A stretch of DNA of 59,645 bases from Fusobacteriaceae bacterium (GCA_031289425.1 JAITPM010000002.1:1-59645); one strand, 5' to 3'; positions 38,539 through 49,027 are shown, counted from the stretch's first letter. Notes: a model not told the origin generated them from the letters alone. A program made the numbers and translations.

Positions 38539-39747
38539 TTGGTGAAAGAAATTTTGATGAAAGAAGTAGTGATTGTCAGTGCCGTGAGAACACCATTTGG
38601 TACATTTGGAGGAAGTCTCAAAGATTTCAAAGCTGTGGAGCTTGGTGGGATTGCAATAAAAGCTGCCCTAGAGCAGGCAGGCATCAAAGGAGAGCAAGTT
38701 GATGAGGTAATAATGGGTATGGTTGTTCCGGCAGGGGCAGGACAGATACCCGGTCGCCAGGCCTCTGTGAAAGGTGGTATCCCTCATGATGTTCCGGTGG
38801 TGACTATAAATAAAGTATGTGGTTCTGCATTAAAAGCTATCACTATGGCTGCACAGGCGATAAAGGCAGGAGATGCAGATATTATAGTAGCAGGTGGAAT
38901 GGAAAGTATGAGTAATATTCCTTATATTTCATCTAAAATACGTTGGGGAGCACGTATGGGAGATATTGAAATGAAAGACGCCATGATACTAGACGGCCTA
39001 TGGTGCCCTGATAATGATGTGCATATGGCTGTTATCGGAGGCCAAGTGGCCGCAGAATATGGGGTAAGTCGTGAAGAACAAGATAAATGGTCATATCGCA
39101 GTCAGATGTTGTGGAAATCGGGAGAAGAATCAGGTAAATTTGATGATGAACGTATCCCTGTAGAAATCAAAACAAAAAAAGGATTGTCTATTTTTTCAAA
39201 GGATGAATTTCCTCGTCCCGAGACTACATTAGAAAGTCTTGCAAAATTAAAACCGGTTTTTGACCCCAATGGTTCAGTCACAGCGGGTAATGCTCCCGGG
39301 GTCAATGATGGTGCAAGTGCAGTGGTTGTAATGTCACGTGAGAAAGCAGAAGAACTAAAACTACCTATATTAGCAGTTATCAAAGGTTATGCGCAAGCTT
39401 CCAGAGAATCACGTTATATCGCAACAGTTCCCGGCCTTGCGATACAAAAGTTGATGGGACGCTATAATAAAAAAATAGATGACTTTGACTTAATAGAAAT
39501 TAATGAGGCCTTTGCAGCCGTACCATTGGTTAGTGGAAAACTTTTGGGACTCGACCCGGATGCAATGGATGCCAAAGTAAATGTAAATGGTGGTGCAGTC
39601 GCAGTAGGGCATCCAATAGGTGCAACAGGAGCACGAATCTTAATGACATTGATATATGAGCTACGTCGTTCAGGAAAAAAGAATGGGATAGCAGCTATAT
39701 GCAGCGGAATGGCACAAGGTGATGCTGTTTGGGTAGAAGTAGAATAA
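38539..39747 (+). CDS. Acetyl-CoA C-acetyltransferase (thiolase)
   Basis: VIVSAVRTPFGTFGGSL, NKVCGSALKA, GGMESMSN, NGGAVAVGHPIGATGARI, CSGMAQGDA. Confidence 0.95.
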   Translation: MVKEILMKEVVIVSAVRTPFGTFGGSLKDFKAVELGGIAIKAALEQAGIKGEQVDEVIMGMVVPAGAGQIPGRQASVKGGIPHDVPVVTINKVCGSALKAITMAAQAIKAGDADIIVAGGMESMSNIPYISSKIRWGARMGDIEMKDAMILDGLWCPDNDVHMAVIGGQVAAEYGVSREEQDKWSYRSQMLWKSGEESGKFDDERIPVEIKTKKGLSIFSKDEFPRPETTLESLAKLKPVFDPNGSVTAGNAPGVNDGASAVVVMSREKAEELKLPILAVIKGYAQASRESRYIATVPGLAIQKLMGRYNKKIDDFDLIEINEAFAAVPLVSGKLLGLDPDAMDAKVNVNGGAVAVGHPIGATGARILMTLIYELRRSGKKNGIAAICSGMAQGDAVWVEVE

Positions 39748-39840
39748 AATCTAATAATATGCCTTCTCAAAATATTATTACAAAAAAAGAACAAAAAAAT
39801 ATTTACGAAAAAATATTTATTAGTAAAACAATGAAAAGAA

Positions 39841-39868
39841 TTGACTTTAATGAAATAAGTTGTATAAT
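39841..39868 (+). promoter_or_regulatory. Sigma70-like promoter
   Basis: TTGACT-16-TATAAT upstream of 39979 gene. Confidence 0.6.
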
Positions 39869-39978
39869 AAATACATGTAGAGGATGTAAAATCATCCAAT
39901 GTAGACAAATGGATTTTTTATAAAATTGACTATAAGCTCAATTTTTGATTAAATCCACTAATATGAGGAGGCGTAAAC

Positions 39979-40443
39979 GTGATAATAGAATTAAATCCCC
40001 AAGAATTAGAACAAGCAAAAGGAGATCCTAACATAATGGCTTCAATGTTGGTTAGAAAAGCTATTGTAGAGGAAATGTCAAAGAGAGAATTTACCAATGA
40101 AGAAAAATTTCAATTAGAAATTGCTAAAAAGAATTTAGAAATAGAATTTTTCTTAAATATACTCGCTCAAAAAGACATTAAAATTGAGGATCATGAAATT
40201 TTAAAGATTTATCAAGAAAATGCAGAATCACTAAAAGACAAAAATATGGTAGAAATATTCCCACAATTAAGACAAGCTTTATTCAATCAAAAATTAGGAG
40301 AAGCTAAAGTAAAAGTAATAAATAGTTTTATTGAACAATACAAATTAAACGACGTATTGAAAGAATATGCTCCGGCTTCTCAACAACCTGCTGCTGCAAC
40401 TACTGAGAATATTGCTCCAATAATTAATACTGAAGTAAAATAA
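39979..40443 (+). CDS. Uncharacterised SurA/trigger-factor-like helical protein, paralogue of 16543..17835 N-terminus
   Basis: LVRKAIVEEM..., KKNLEIEFFLNILAQ, DKNMVEIFPQLRQALFNQKLGEAK shared with 16543..17835. Confidence 0.75.
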   Translation: MIIELNPQELEQAKGDPNIMASMLVRKAIVEEMSKREFTNEEKFQLEIAKKNLEIEFFLNILAQKDIKIEDHEILKIYQENAESLKDKNMVEIFPQLRQALFNQKLGEAKVKVINSFIEQYKLNDVLKEYAPASQQPAAATTENIAPIINTEVK

Positions 40444-40454
40444 ACATGAGATAG

Positions 40455-40487
40455 ATGGCTTATACTTTTTGGTATAGGCCATTTTTT
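40455..40487 (+). terminator. Rho-independent terminator
   Basis: ATGGCTTATAC...GTATAGGCCAT then TTTTTT. Confidence 0.75.
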
Positions 40488-40571
40488 AATTTTAAAAATA
40501 AGAGTGCAAAAAAGAAGAATATCTTGTATAATATAGTAGTTGATTTTAAAATAAATTTAAGGTGATTAAAA

Positions 40572-41378
40572 ATGGAAAATATTTTAAAAGCAAAAGAAAA
40601 AATAAAAAATGCAAAAAGAATAGTCATAAAAGTAGGTACTTCTACTTTAACATATGCCAATGGAAAAATTAATTTGGAACTAATAAACAAACTTAGTTGG
40701 GTTTTGACGACTTTGATAAACCAAGGACGCGAGATTATTTTGGTCACCTCAGGAGCCATAGGTGTGGGGGCAACAAAGCTTAATTTTAAAGAAAGACCCA
40801 AACTCACGAGAGAAAAACAAGCTGCTGCTGCTATTGGTCAGGCATCATTAATGCAAATATATCAAAATTTTTTCAATCAATATAATCAAATGACGGCTCA
40901 AATTTTACTCACAAAAGATGATTTCAAAGAGGGCGAAAGAAAAACAAATACCAGTAATACTTTTGAAACTTTGATAGAATTCGGTGTACTTCCTATAGTA
41001 AATGCAAATGATACTATCTCAACCTTTGAAATAGAATTTAGTGATAATGACACTTTGTCAGCCAGTGTTGCCGGACTTCTGAAAGCGAACCTGTTGATAA
41101 TACTTACAGATATTGATTCTTTATATGATAGTAATCCCCAAAAAAATATAAATGCTAAACGTATTCCTTATGTTGGCAGAGTAACAAAAGAAATCGCAGA
41201 TGTGGCTGGCGATAAGGGAAGCACATTTAGTGTTGGCGGGATGGAGACAAAGATTTCTGCTGCTGAAGAATGCTATCAAGATGGTGTCATGATGGCGATA
41301 GCTGACGGTTCAGATCCGATCACGATAATAGATATTATAAATGGAAAAGATATAGGAACGATTTTTGACTGTAACTAA
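40572..41378 (+). CDS. proB: Glutamate 5-kinase
   Basis: IVIKVGTSTLTYANGKIN, VTSGAIGVGATKL, GTVFSVGGMETK-like GSTFSVGGMETKISAAEEC. Confidence 0.95.
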   Translation: MENILKAKEKIKNAKRIVIKVGTSTLTYANGKINLELINKLSWVLTTLINQGREIILVTSGAIGVGATKLNFKERPKLTREKQAAAAIGQASLMQIYQNFFNQYNQMTAQILLTKDDFKEGERKTNTSNTFETLIEFGVLPIVNANDTISTFEIEFSDNDTLSASVAGLLKANLLIILTDIDSLYDSNPQKNINAKRIPYVGRVTKEIADVAGDKGSTFSVGGMETKISAAEECYQDGVMMAIADGSDPITIIDIINGKDIGTIFDCN

Positions 41379-41399
41379 AATAAATAAAAAGGATGTGAT

Positions 41400-42647
41400 A
41401 TGATGGACTTAAATTTGATAGGTAAATCCTCTAAAATTGCTGCTATGGAACTTGCCAAGCTTTCGACTAAAGTCAAAAATTTTGTTTTGGTAAAATCTGC
41501 CCAAGATTTAATCCGAAATTCACAAAAAATACTTGATATAAATAAAAAAGATGTAGAAGAAGCAATAAAAAACAAAGTAAAAGATGCTTTTATTGATAGA
41601 TTGACATTAACAGAAGCTAGGATAGAATCAATGGCTAATGGACTTATTCAAGTCGCTTCGTTAAATGATCCTGTTGGTGAATATATATTCACCAAGACAT
41701 TACCAAATGGGCTCATAGTAGGACAAAAAAGAGTGCCTTTAGGCGTAATCGCCATTATATTCGAATCCCGTCCCAACGTCACAGTGGATGCCTTTGGGCT
41801 TTGTCTAAAATCTGGAAATGCTTCTATTTTGCGTGGGGGCAAAGAAGCAATAAATACAAATAAAACAATAGTAGAAATATTGAGAACATCTCTTTCAGAA
41901 AATAAATTGAATCCGGATATTGTACAAATAATAACAGATACAAGCCATGAGACTGCTGATAAATTATTAAAATTAAATAAATATATTGATGTATTAATCC
42001 CCAGAGGCGGTGCAAATCTTATTAATAATGTTATTGAAAACAGCACTATACCATGTATTCAGACAGGATTAGGTAATTGCCATATTTACATTGATGAAAG
42101 TGGTGATTTAAACAAAGCTGTAGATATAATAATAAATGCTAAAACACAAAGGCCGGGAGTATGTAATTCAGTTGAAAAATTACTTATTCATGAAAAAATT
42201 GCAAGTAAATTTTTGCCGATTATTGGAAATGCCCTAAGAGAAAAAAATGTTGAAATAAGAGGGGACAAAGAAGTATTAAAATATGTAAAAGATGCAAAAT
42301 TGGCAACAGAAATAGATTGGCATACAGAATATGAAGATTACATAATAGGGATAAAAGTATTAAAAGATTTGGATGAGGCGATTAATCATATAAATGAATA
42401 TGGTACAAAACATTCAGAAGCTATTATTACAGAAAATTATACAAATTCTCAGAAATTTTTGAATGAAATAGATGCTGCTGCTGTGTATGTCAATGCATCT
42501 ACAAGATTTACAGACGGTGAACAGTTTGGATTTGGAGCAGAAATCGGAATAAGTACTCAAAAATTACATGCTAGAGGGCCTATGGGTCTGAAGGAACTTA
42601 CAAGTACAAAGTATATAATCTATGGAAATGGACAAATAAGAGAATAA
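41400..42647 (+). CDS. proA: Glutamate-5-semialdehyde dehydrogenase
   Basis: GVIAIIFESRPNVTVDAFGLCLKSGNASILRGGKEA; RPGVCNSVEKLL. Confidence 0.97.
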   Translation: MMDLNLIGKSSKIAAMELAKLSTKVKNFVLVKSAQDLIRNSQKILDINKKDVEEAIKNKVKDAFIDRLTLTEARIESMANGLIQVASLNDPVGEYIFTKTLPNGLIVGQKRVPLGVIAIIFESRPNVTVDAFGLCLKSGNASILRGGKEAINTNKTIVEILRTSLSENKLNPDIVQIITDTSHETADKLLKLNKYIDVLIPRGGANLINNVIENSTIPCIQTGLGNCHIYIDESGDLNKAVDIIINAKTQRPGVCNSVEKLLIHEKIASKFLPIIGNALREKNVEIRGDKEVLKYVKDAKLATEIDWHTEYEDYIIGIKVLKDLDEAINHINEYGTKHSEAIITENYTNSQKFLNEIDAAAVYVNASTRFTDGEQFGFGAEIGISTQKLHARGPMGLKELTSTKYIIYGNGQIRE

Positions 42648-42710
42648 AAATAGCTAGTTTAGCAAATAATTCATGGTTTTTTGAAAAAGTTTACAAGAGG
42701 TGAAGTGAAA

Positions 42711-43352
42711 ATGAATATAATTCTATTTGGAGCGCCAGGTGCAGGAAAAGGAACACAAGCAAAGCTTATAACTGAGAAATATGGAATTCCACAAATATCA
42801 ACTGGAGATATCCTAAGAACTGCTGTAGATGAGGGGACTTCAATGGGTATAGAGGCCAAAAAATATATGAACGACGGTAAATTTGTACCGGATAGCATTA
42901 TTATTGGCATTATTAAAGAAAGATTATCAAAAGATGACTGTAAAAAAGGGTTCATATTAGACGGATTTCCTCGTACAATGCCTCAAGTCATTGCTTTGGA
43001 TGAATTGATGGGTGAGATGAATACAAAACTAAACAAAGTGATATCTTTAAATGTGCCTGATGATTTGATTCTAGTCAGAGTAAGCGGAAGAAAGGTATGC
43101 AAAAATTGTGGAACTTCTTTTCATGTAAAATTTAGCCCACCAAAAAAAGAAAATGTTTGTGATGTTTGTGGTGGAGAATTATACACAAGAAAAGATGATA
43201 ATGTAGAAACAGTATCAAAAAGATTGATAGAATATCATTCTCAGACAGTTCCATTGTTTAATTTTTACAAAGACGAAGGAATTTTAGTAGAAATAGATGG
43301 AACAAGAAATTTCAATGTCGTTACAAAAGAAATTTTTGATATATTAGGATAA
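42711..43352 (+). CDS. adk: Adenylate kinase
   Basis: MNIILFGAPGAGKGTQAKLI; GFILDGFPRTMPQ; zinc-type LID C..C..C..C. Confidence 0.97.
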   Translation: MNIILFGAPGAGKGTQAKLITEKYGIPQISTGDILRTAVDEGTSMGIEAKKYMNDGKFVPDSIIIGIIKERLSKDDCKKGFILDGFPRTMPQVIALDELMGEMNTKLNKVISLNVPDDLILVRVSGRKVCKNCGTSFHVKFSPPKKENVCDVCGGELYTRKDDNVETVSKRLIEYHSQTVPLFNFYKDEGILVEIDGTRNFNVVTKEIFDILG

Positions 43353-43408
43353 AAATAATAGAGTAAAAAATAAAAAAATAATAATAAAAGAAATGGAGTT
43401 CAATTTTA

Positions 43409-44170
43409 ATGGCACTAATAAAAACACTAGAAGAAATAAAGAAAATTAAAAAAGCGAATATCATAATTGCAAAATTATATAATATGCTCCCTCAATATGT
43501 AAAGGCCGGAATTACGACCAATGAACTAAATGAGATTATAGATGATTTCATTAAATCTCATGGCGCTAGACCGGCTTGTATCGGTGTACCAGGTTTTAAA
43601 TCCCCTTTCCCCAAGGCTGCTTGTATTTCTGTAAATGATGAAGTCATACACGGAATTCCAAGTGATCGCAAGTTAATAAATGGTGATATAGTAAGCATTG
43701 ATGTCGTAACAGAAAAAGATGGTTTTTTTGGTGACTCTGCTATTACATTCCCTGTGGGTGAAATAGATGAAGAAAGTAAAAAATTATTAGACATTACAGA
43801 AAAATCTCGTGATATAGGGATAAAAAATGCTATAGTTGGAAATAGAATAGGCGATATAGGACATGCGATACAATCTTATGTGGAAAAGAACGGATTTTCA
43901 GTAGTGAGAGATTATGCCGGGCATGGAGTGGGACACGAAATGCATGAAGATCCGATTGTTGCCAATTTTGGCAGAGCAGGAAGAGGTATAAAAATAGAAA
44001 ATGGAATGGTATTAGCTATAGAACCCATGGTAAACATGGGAGGATATAAAATAATATTATTAGAAGACGGCTGGACAACTGTAACTAAAGATGGGAAAAA
44101 ATCAGCCCATTTTGAGCATTCTGTAGCTATTATTGATAATTTTCCTGTTATTTTGAGTATAGATGATTAA
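43409..44170 (+). CDS. map: Methionine aminopeptidase type I
   Basis: GHGVGHEMHEDP, MVLAIEPM, FEHSVAI. Confidence 0.96.
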   Translation: MALIKTLEEIKKIKKANIIIAKLYNMLPQYVKAGITTNELNEIIDDFIKSHGARPACIGVPGFKSPFPKAACISVNDEVIHGIPSDRKLINGDIVSIDVVTEKDGFFGDSAITFPVGEIDEESKKLLDITEKSRDIGIKNAIVGNRIGDIGHAIQSYVEKNGFSVVRDYAGHGVGHEMHEDPIVANFGRAGRGIKIENGMVLAIEPMVNMGGYKIILLEDGWTTVTKDGKKSAHFEHSVAIIDNFPVILSIDD

Positions 44171-44267
44171 AAAAAAATAAAAAAAAAATAAAAATTATAA
44201 CAAAATACTAGCCTTATTTTAAATTTAATGATATAATAATATGAATTTCTATTCGATAGGAGGATAT

Positions 44268-44489
44268 ATGTCGAAGAAAGATGTTATCGAATTAGAAGGT
44301 ACTATTTTAGAGGCCCTTCCAAATGCAATGTTCAAAATTGAATTAGAGAACGGTCATGCTATTTTAGGCCATATTTCAGGTAAAATGAGAATGAATTACA
44401 TTAAAATATTACCTGGAGACGTAGTAACTGTACAAATCTCACCTTACGACTTGTCAAGGGGTAGAATAGTTTACAGAAAGAAAAACTAG
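44268..44489 (+). CDS. infA: Translation initiation factor IF-1
   Basis: [35 protein letters not shown] upstream of ATG at 44268. Confidence 0.97.
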   Translation: MSKKDVIELEGTILEALPNAMFKIELENGHAILGHISGKMRMNYIKILPGDVVTVQISPYDLSRGRIVYRKKN

Positions 44490-44534
44490 TGATTTATTAC
44501 TAGTTTTATATTATGAAAAAAGGAGGGATAAAAA

Positions 44535-44648
44535 ATGAAGGTAAGAGTATCAATTAAACCTATGTGTGACAAGTGTAAAGTTATAAAAAGACATGGGAAA
44601 ATCCGTGTTATTTGTGAAAATCCAAAACATAAACAAGTGCAAGGATAA
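44535..44648 (+). CDS. rpmJ: 50S ribosomal protein L36 (missing from ORF track)
   Basis: Translated by eye: [37 protein letters not shown]; preceded by GGAGG. Confidence 0.97.
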   Translation: MKVRVSIKPMCDKCKVIKRHGKIRVICENPKHKQVQG

Positions 44649-44819
44649 TATAACTTTTAGTTCGTATTGGTTTGATAAATTAAAAATGAAGCAAAATTCT
44701 TATTGTAAAGATATGGAGAGCTGTAGAGCCTTTTCCTTATTGGGACCATATCGAAGAAAGTATTTAGCTGGTTAATATATCAGCAAATATATAAATTTCT
44801 TAAATTAAGGAGGAAATAG
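44649..44819 (+). promoter_or_regulatory. Candidate structured S4-type ribosomal-protein leader upstream of rpsM
   Basis: ~170 nt non-coding gap inside an otherwise tight ribosomal operon; only a spurious ORF present. Confidence 0.4.
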
Positions 44820-44821
44820 TT

Positions 44822-45178
44822 TTGGCTAGAATTGCAGGTGTAGATATACCTAGAAACAAAAGAGTTGAAATAGCTTTAACTTATGTCTATGGGATTGGAA
44901 AACCAACTTCTCAAAGATTACTAAAGGAAGCTGGAGTAAATTTTGATACCAGAGTAAAAGATTTAACAGAAGAAGAAGTAAATAAAATAAGAGAAGCCGT
45001 AAAAGGTGTCAGAGTAGAAGGAGAACTTAAAAAAGAAGTAAGACTTTCTATAAAAAGACTTTTGGATATTAAGTGTTACAGAGGATTAAGACATAAAATG
45101 GGTCTTCCGGTTAGAGGACAACATTCTAAAAGAAATGCAAGAACAGTGAAAGGTCCTAAAAAACCTATAAAGAAATAA
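44822..45178 (+). CDS. rpsM: 30S ribosomal protein S13
   Basis: [29 protein letters not shown] start after GGAGG. Confidence 0.98.
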   Translation: MARIAGVDIPRNKRVEIALTYVYGIGKPTSQRLLKEAGVNFDTRVKDLTEEEVNKIREAVKGVRVEGELKKEVRLSIKRLLDIKCYRGLRHKMGLPVRGQHSKRNARTVKGPKKPIKK

Positions 45179-45228
45179 TTCAAAAACATATAATTAAATG
45201 TTTAACTTTATTAAGGAGGTAACTTAAG

Positions 45229-45618
45229 TTGGCTAAAAAGACAGTAGCTAAAGTTAAAAAGAAAACTAAAAACATACCAAATGGTGTTGTACATATACAT
45301 TCAACTTTTAATAATACAATCATTGCAATAACAGATCCTGAAGGAAGAGTCGTAAGTTGGAGATCAGGAGGAACTTCCGGGTTCAAGGGAACAAAAAAAG
45401 GAACTCCATTTGCAGCGCAAATAGCAGCAGAACAAGCAGCTAATATTGCTAAAGATAATGGAATGAAAAAAGTTGAAGTAAAAGTGAAAGGACCTGGTTC
45501 CGGAAGAGAAGCTTGCATCAGATCTATTCAAGCGACTGGATTAGAAGTTACTAAAATAACTGATATAACTCCGGTTCCGCATAATGGGTGCAGACCACCT
45601 AAAAGAAGAAGAGTGTAA
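45229..45618 (+). CDS. rpsK: 30S ribosomal protein S11
   Basis: [40 protein letters not shown] start. Confidence 0.98.
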   Translation: MAKKTVAKVKKKTKNIPNGVVHIHSTFNNTIIAITDPEGRVVSWRSGGTSGFKGTKKGTPFAAQIAAEQAANIAKDNGMKKVEVKVKGPGSGREACIRSIQATGLEVTKITDITPVPHNGCRPPKRRRV

Positions 45619-45667
45619 TTACGCTTAATTTTACAGACGAATTCACGTAAGGAGGATAATTAAAAAA

Positions 45668-46255
45668 ATGGCAAGAAATAGACAGCCTGTATTGAAGAAA
45701 TGTAGAGTCTTGGGACTAGATCCTGTGGTTTTGGGTGTAAGCAAATCTTCTAAAAGAGGTTTAAGACCTAATGCAAATAAAAAACCTACAGAATATGCAA
45801 TACAATTAAGAGAAAAACAAAAAGCTAAGTTTATATATAACGTAATGGAAAAGCAATTTAGAAAACTATACGAAGAAGCAGCAAGAAAACTCGGGGTTAC
45901 TGGGTTGACATTGATAGAATATCTAGAAAGAAGATTGGAAAATGTCGTTTATAGATTGGGATTTGCAAAGACAAGAAGACAAGCAAGACAAATAGTTAGT
46001 CATGGACATGTATCTGTAAATGGAAGAAGAGTTGATATTGCATCTTATAGAGTAAAAGTTGGCGATGTTGTTTCTGTTGTTGAAAATTCTAAGAATCTAG
46101 TTGTAATCAAGGATGCTTTAGAAGAATCAAGGGTTCCTGCTTGGATGGAATTAGATAAAGGTGCATTTACTGGAAAAGTTTTACAAAATCCAACAAAGGA
46201 TGATTTAGACTTTGATCTAAACGAATCACTAATAGTTGAGTTCTATTCTAGATAA
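45668..46255 (+). CDS. rpsD: 30S ribosomal protein S4
   Basis: ERRLENVVYRLGFAKTRRQARQIVSHGHVSVNGRRVDIAS. Confidence 0.98.
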   Translation: MARNRQPVLKKCRVLGLDPVVLGVSKSSKRGLRPNANKKPTEYAIQLREKQKAKFIYNVMEKQFRKLYEEAARKLGVTGLTLIEYLERRLENVVYRLGFAKTRRQARQIVSHGHVSVNGRRVDIASYRVKVGDVVSVVENSKNLVVIKDALEESRVPAWMELDKGAFTGKVLQNPTKDDLDFDLNESLIVEFYSR

Positions 46256-46281
46256 TAACACTTTTATTAGGAGTTGATCGG

Positions 46282-47259
46282 ATGTTAAAAATAGAGAAAC
46301 AGGCGAGAGGAATTAATATTACTGCAAATAAAGAAAGTGAGTTTAAAGGGCAATATATAATCGAACCATTATATAGAGGTTATGGCAACACAGTAGGTAA
46401 TGCACTTAGAAGAGTGTTACTTTCTTCTATTCCTGGAACAGCAATAAAAGGTATCAGAATAGAAGGTATTTTAAGTGAATTTTCTGTTATTGAGGGTGTA
46501 AAAGAAGCAGTAACTGAAATAGTACTTAATGTAAAAGAAGTTGTTATCAAGGCTGATAATGCCGGTGAAAAAAAGATGACACTTTCTGTGAGAGGTCCTA
46601 AAACTGTAACGGCAGCAGATATTATTCCGGATATGGGTTTGGAGATAGTGAATCCAGAACAAATTATTTGTACGATTACTGTTGAAAAAGATTTGGATAT
46701 TGAGTTTTTAGTTGATACCGGAGTGGGATTTGTAGTATCTGATGAAATTGAAAAAAAAGATTGGCCGGTTGACTACATAGCAGTGGATGCTATATATACG
46801 CCAATCAGAAAAGTTGCTTACAATGTAAAAGATACAATGGTTGGAAGAATGACAGATTATGATAAACTTACATTGGAGATAGAAACTGATGGAAGTGTTG
46901 AAATACGAGATGCCATATCCTATGCTGTAGAACTTTTAAAACTTCATTTTGATCCATTTTTAGAAATAGGAAACAAAATGGAAAATCTTAGAGACGAGAT
47001 AGAAGAAGAAGAAAATCAAGTAGAACCAAAAAAAGAAGATGGAGCATTAACTGCAAAAATAGAAGAATTGGATCTGACAGTTCGTTCATTTAATTGTCTA
47101 AAAAAAGCTGGAATAGAAGAAGTAAGTCAATTAGCCAAATTATCACTTAATGAACTTTTAAAAATCAGGAACTTAGGTAGAAAGTCATTAGATGAAATAT
47201 TGGAAAAAATGAAAGAATTAGGACACGATCTATCACAGAATGGTTCCCTTGAAAATTAA
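46282..47259 (+). CDS. rpoA: DNA-directed RNA polymerase subunit alpha
   Basis: [27 protein letters not shown]; alpha-[19 protein letters not shown]...LGRKSLDEI. Confidence 0.98.
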   Translation: MLKIEKQARGINITANKESEFKGQYIIEPLYRGYGNTVGNALRRVLLSSIPGTAIKGIRIEGILSEFSVIEGVKEAVTEIVLNVKEVVIKADNAGEKKMTLSVRGPKTVTAADIIPDMGLEIVNPEQIICTITVEKDLDIEFLVDTGVGFVVSDEIEKKDWPVDYIAVDAIYTPIRKVAYNVKDTMVGRMTDYDKLTLEIETDGSVEIRDAISYAVELLKLHFDPFLEIGNKMENLRDEIEEEENQVEPKKEDGALTAKIEELDLTVRSFNCLKKAGIEEVSQLAKLSLNELLKIRNLGRKSLDEILEKMKELGHDLSQNGSLEN

Positions 47260-47279
47260 TTAAGGAGGATACAATAGCA

Positions 47280-47630
47280 ATGAATCATAATAAATCATAT
47301 AGAAAATTAGGTAGAAGATCAGACCATAGAAAGGCTATGCTAAAAAACATGTCTATATCTCTTATAGTTCATGAAAAAATAGAAACTACAGTTACCAGAG
47401 CTAAAGAACTTAGGAAATTTGTAGAGAGAATGATTACTTTTGGAAAGAAAAATACATTAGCTTCTAGAAGAAATGCTTTTGCTTTCTTGAGAAATGAACA
47501 TGCAGTAGCAAAATTATTTAGTGATTTGGCACCAAAATATGCAGAAAGAAATGGTGGATATACAAGAATTATAAAAACTTCTGTAAGATATGGAGATTCT
47601 GCAGAAATGGCAATAATTGAACTTGTATAA
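47280..47630 (+). CDS. rplQ: 50S ribosomal protein L17
   Basis: [37 protein letters not shown]. Confidence 0.98.
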   Translation: MNHNKSYRKLGRRSDHRKAMLKNMSISLIVHEKIETTVTRAKELRKFVERMITFGKKNTLASRRNAFAFLRNEHAVAKLFSDLAPKYAERNGGYTRIIKTSVRYGDSAEMAIIELV

Positions 47631-47663
47631 TAAAAATTAGATTACGTATATAAAAAATATATA

Positions 47664-47702
47664 TAAAAAAGAAAATGTTTTCAAAAACATTTTCTTTTTT
47701 AT
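47664..47702. terminator. Bidirectional rho-independent terminator
   Basis: AAAAAAGAAAATGTTTTCAAAAACATTTTCTTTTTT. Confidence 0.8.
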
Positions 47703-47739
47703 ATACTATATAAATATAACTATTTTTTATAATATTGCT

Positions 47740-48114
47740 CTATTTTCTAGTTGGAATTATTTCTATCCAATATCCATCTGGATCAGTTATAAAATAAACT
47801 CCCATTTTTTTATTTTCATATTTTATAACATTCATTTCTTTATGTAGATTATATGCACCATCAAAATCGTCAACTACAAAAGCCAGATGAAATTCCTCAT
47901 CTCCCAGGTCATATTTTTCTTTTCTATCTCTGAGCCAAGTAAGTTCTACCAATGAAGACAATCCTGTCCCATCCCCCAAAAATGAAAGTACGTAACTGCC
48001 ATCTTCAGCATTTTTTCTCCTTGTTTCTTTTAATCCTAAAGCTTTTTCGTAAAAATCTAAACTTTTATTCATATCCAACACATTAATATTAAAATGATCC
48101 AATTTAAATTTCAT
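47740..48114 (-). CDS. gloA: VOC/glyoxalase I-family protein
   Basis: DHFNINVLDMNKSLDFYEKALGLKE; FITDPDGYWIEII. Confidence 0.85.
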   Translation of the reverse strand: MKFKLDHFNINVLDMNKSLDFYEKALGLKETRRKNAEDGSYVLSFLGDGTGLSSLVELTWLRDRKEKYDLGDEEFHLAFVVDDFDGAYNLHKEMNVIKYENKKMGVYFITDPDGYWIEIIPTRK

Positions 48115-48126
48115 TTTAAATCCTCC

Positions 48127-48999
48127 TTAAAATCCTGTCTCGACATATTTTCTATAATTATTAGTTTCCTTTGCATTTTCTACCACCTTTATTAATTTTT
48201 CTTTATCTCTATTGAGAGTACCTTTGAGCGATAAAAAATTTGATGCATGATTTGCTCTAAAAACGGTATTATCACTATCTACATTATTCAAAAAAAGCAA
48301 CATTTCATCCATAATCTCAGGAACTGTAATCGGAACGAATCGTCCTTCCGAGTAATCTTTGTATAATTCTGTATTTTTGAAAAATCTCAAGGTCAAAAAT
48401 CCCAAATATTCCGGTTTTATAGCAGAAATTGCTTTTGCGGAATTGATAGCATGTTCAACCAACCTAGGCTTTCCACCGAGACCGGATATTATCATCATAG
48501 ATAATTCTATCCCGGCAGCTCTTATCTTTTGACCAGCTTCTATCATTTCAGCAGCAGTGACGCCTTTTTTTACATCTTTTAATACTTGGTCATCACCGGA
48601 TTCGAGTCCCACATAGACCATTTTTAATCCGGCTTCACGAAGTTTTATCAAGTCTTCAGGACTTTTATTTAATACATCCTTTGGAGCAGCATACACAGAA
48701 ACCCTGTCTATATTTGGGAATATTTCTTTTGCTTTATTTATCACATATAAGAGATCCTTAGTATGTACTATCAAAGCATCTCCATCAGCTAAAAAAATCC
48801 TTTTTATCAATTCTTTGGGATAATATTTTTTAGCAACCTCCAAGTCTTCGATTACTTCATCCAAATTTCTTATTCTAAATTTTTTGTCCTTATACATATA
48901 ACAAAACGTACAATCATTTCTAGCGCAACCAATAGTTAATTGTATTATAAGGCTATCAGCTTCACTAGGTGGTCTAAACACAGCACCTTCGTATCTCAT
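48127..48999 (-). CDS. Radical SAM protein
   Basis: CARNDCTFCYMYKDKKFR (CxxxxxxCxxC-type cluster motif), GLESGDDQVLKDVKKGVT. Confidence 0.9.
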   Translation of the reverse strand: MRYEGAVFRPPSEADSLIIQLTIGCARNDCTFCYMYKDKKFRIRNLDEVIEDLEVAKKYYPKELIKRIFLADGDALIVHTKDLLYVINKAKEIFPNIDRVSVYAAPKDVLNKSPEDLIKLREAGLKMVYVGLESGDDQVLKDVKKGVTAAEMIEAGQKIRAAGIELSMMIISGLGGKPRLVEHAINSAKAISAIKPEYLGFLTLRFFKNTELYKDYSEGRFVPITVPEIMDEMLLFLNNVDSDNTVFRANHASNFLSLKGTLNRDKEKLIKVVENAKETNNYRKYVETGF

Positions 49000-49027
49000 T
49001 TCATCATCCTCCTGATATTAATAAAAT

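Noticed and set aside
39729-39923. 64-aa plus-strand ORF after thiolase
   Set aside because: Overlaps thiolase end and the promoter of the next gene; no RBS
44593-44775. 60-aa ORF between rpmJ and rpsM
   Set aside because: Overlaps rpmJ in another frame; better explained as non-coding leader
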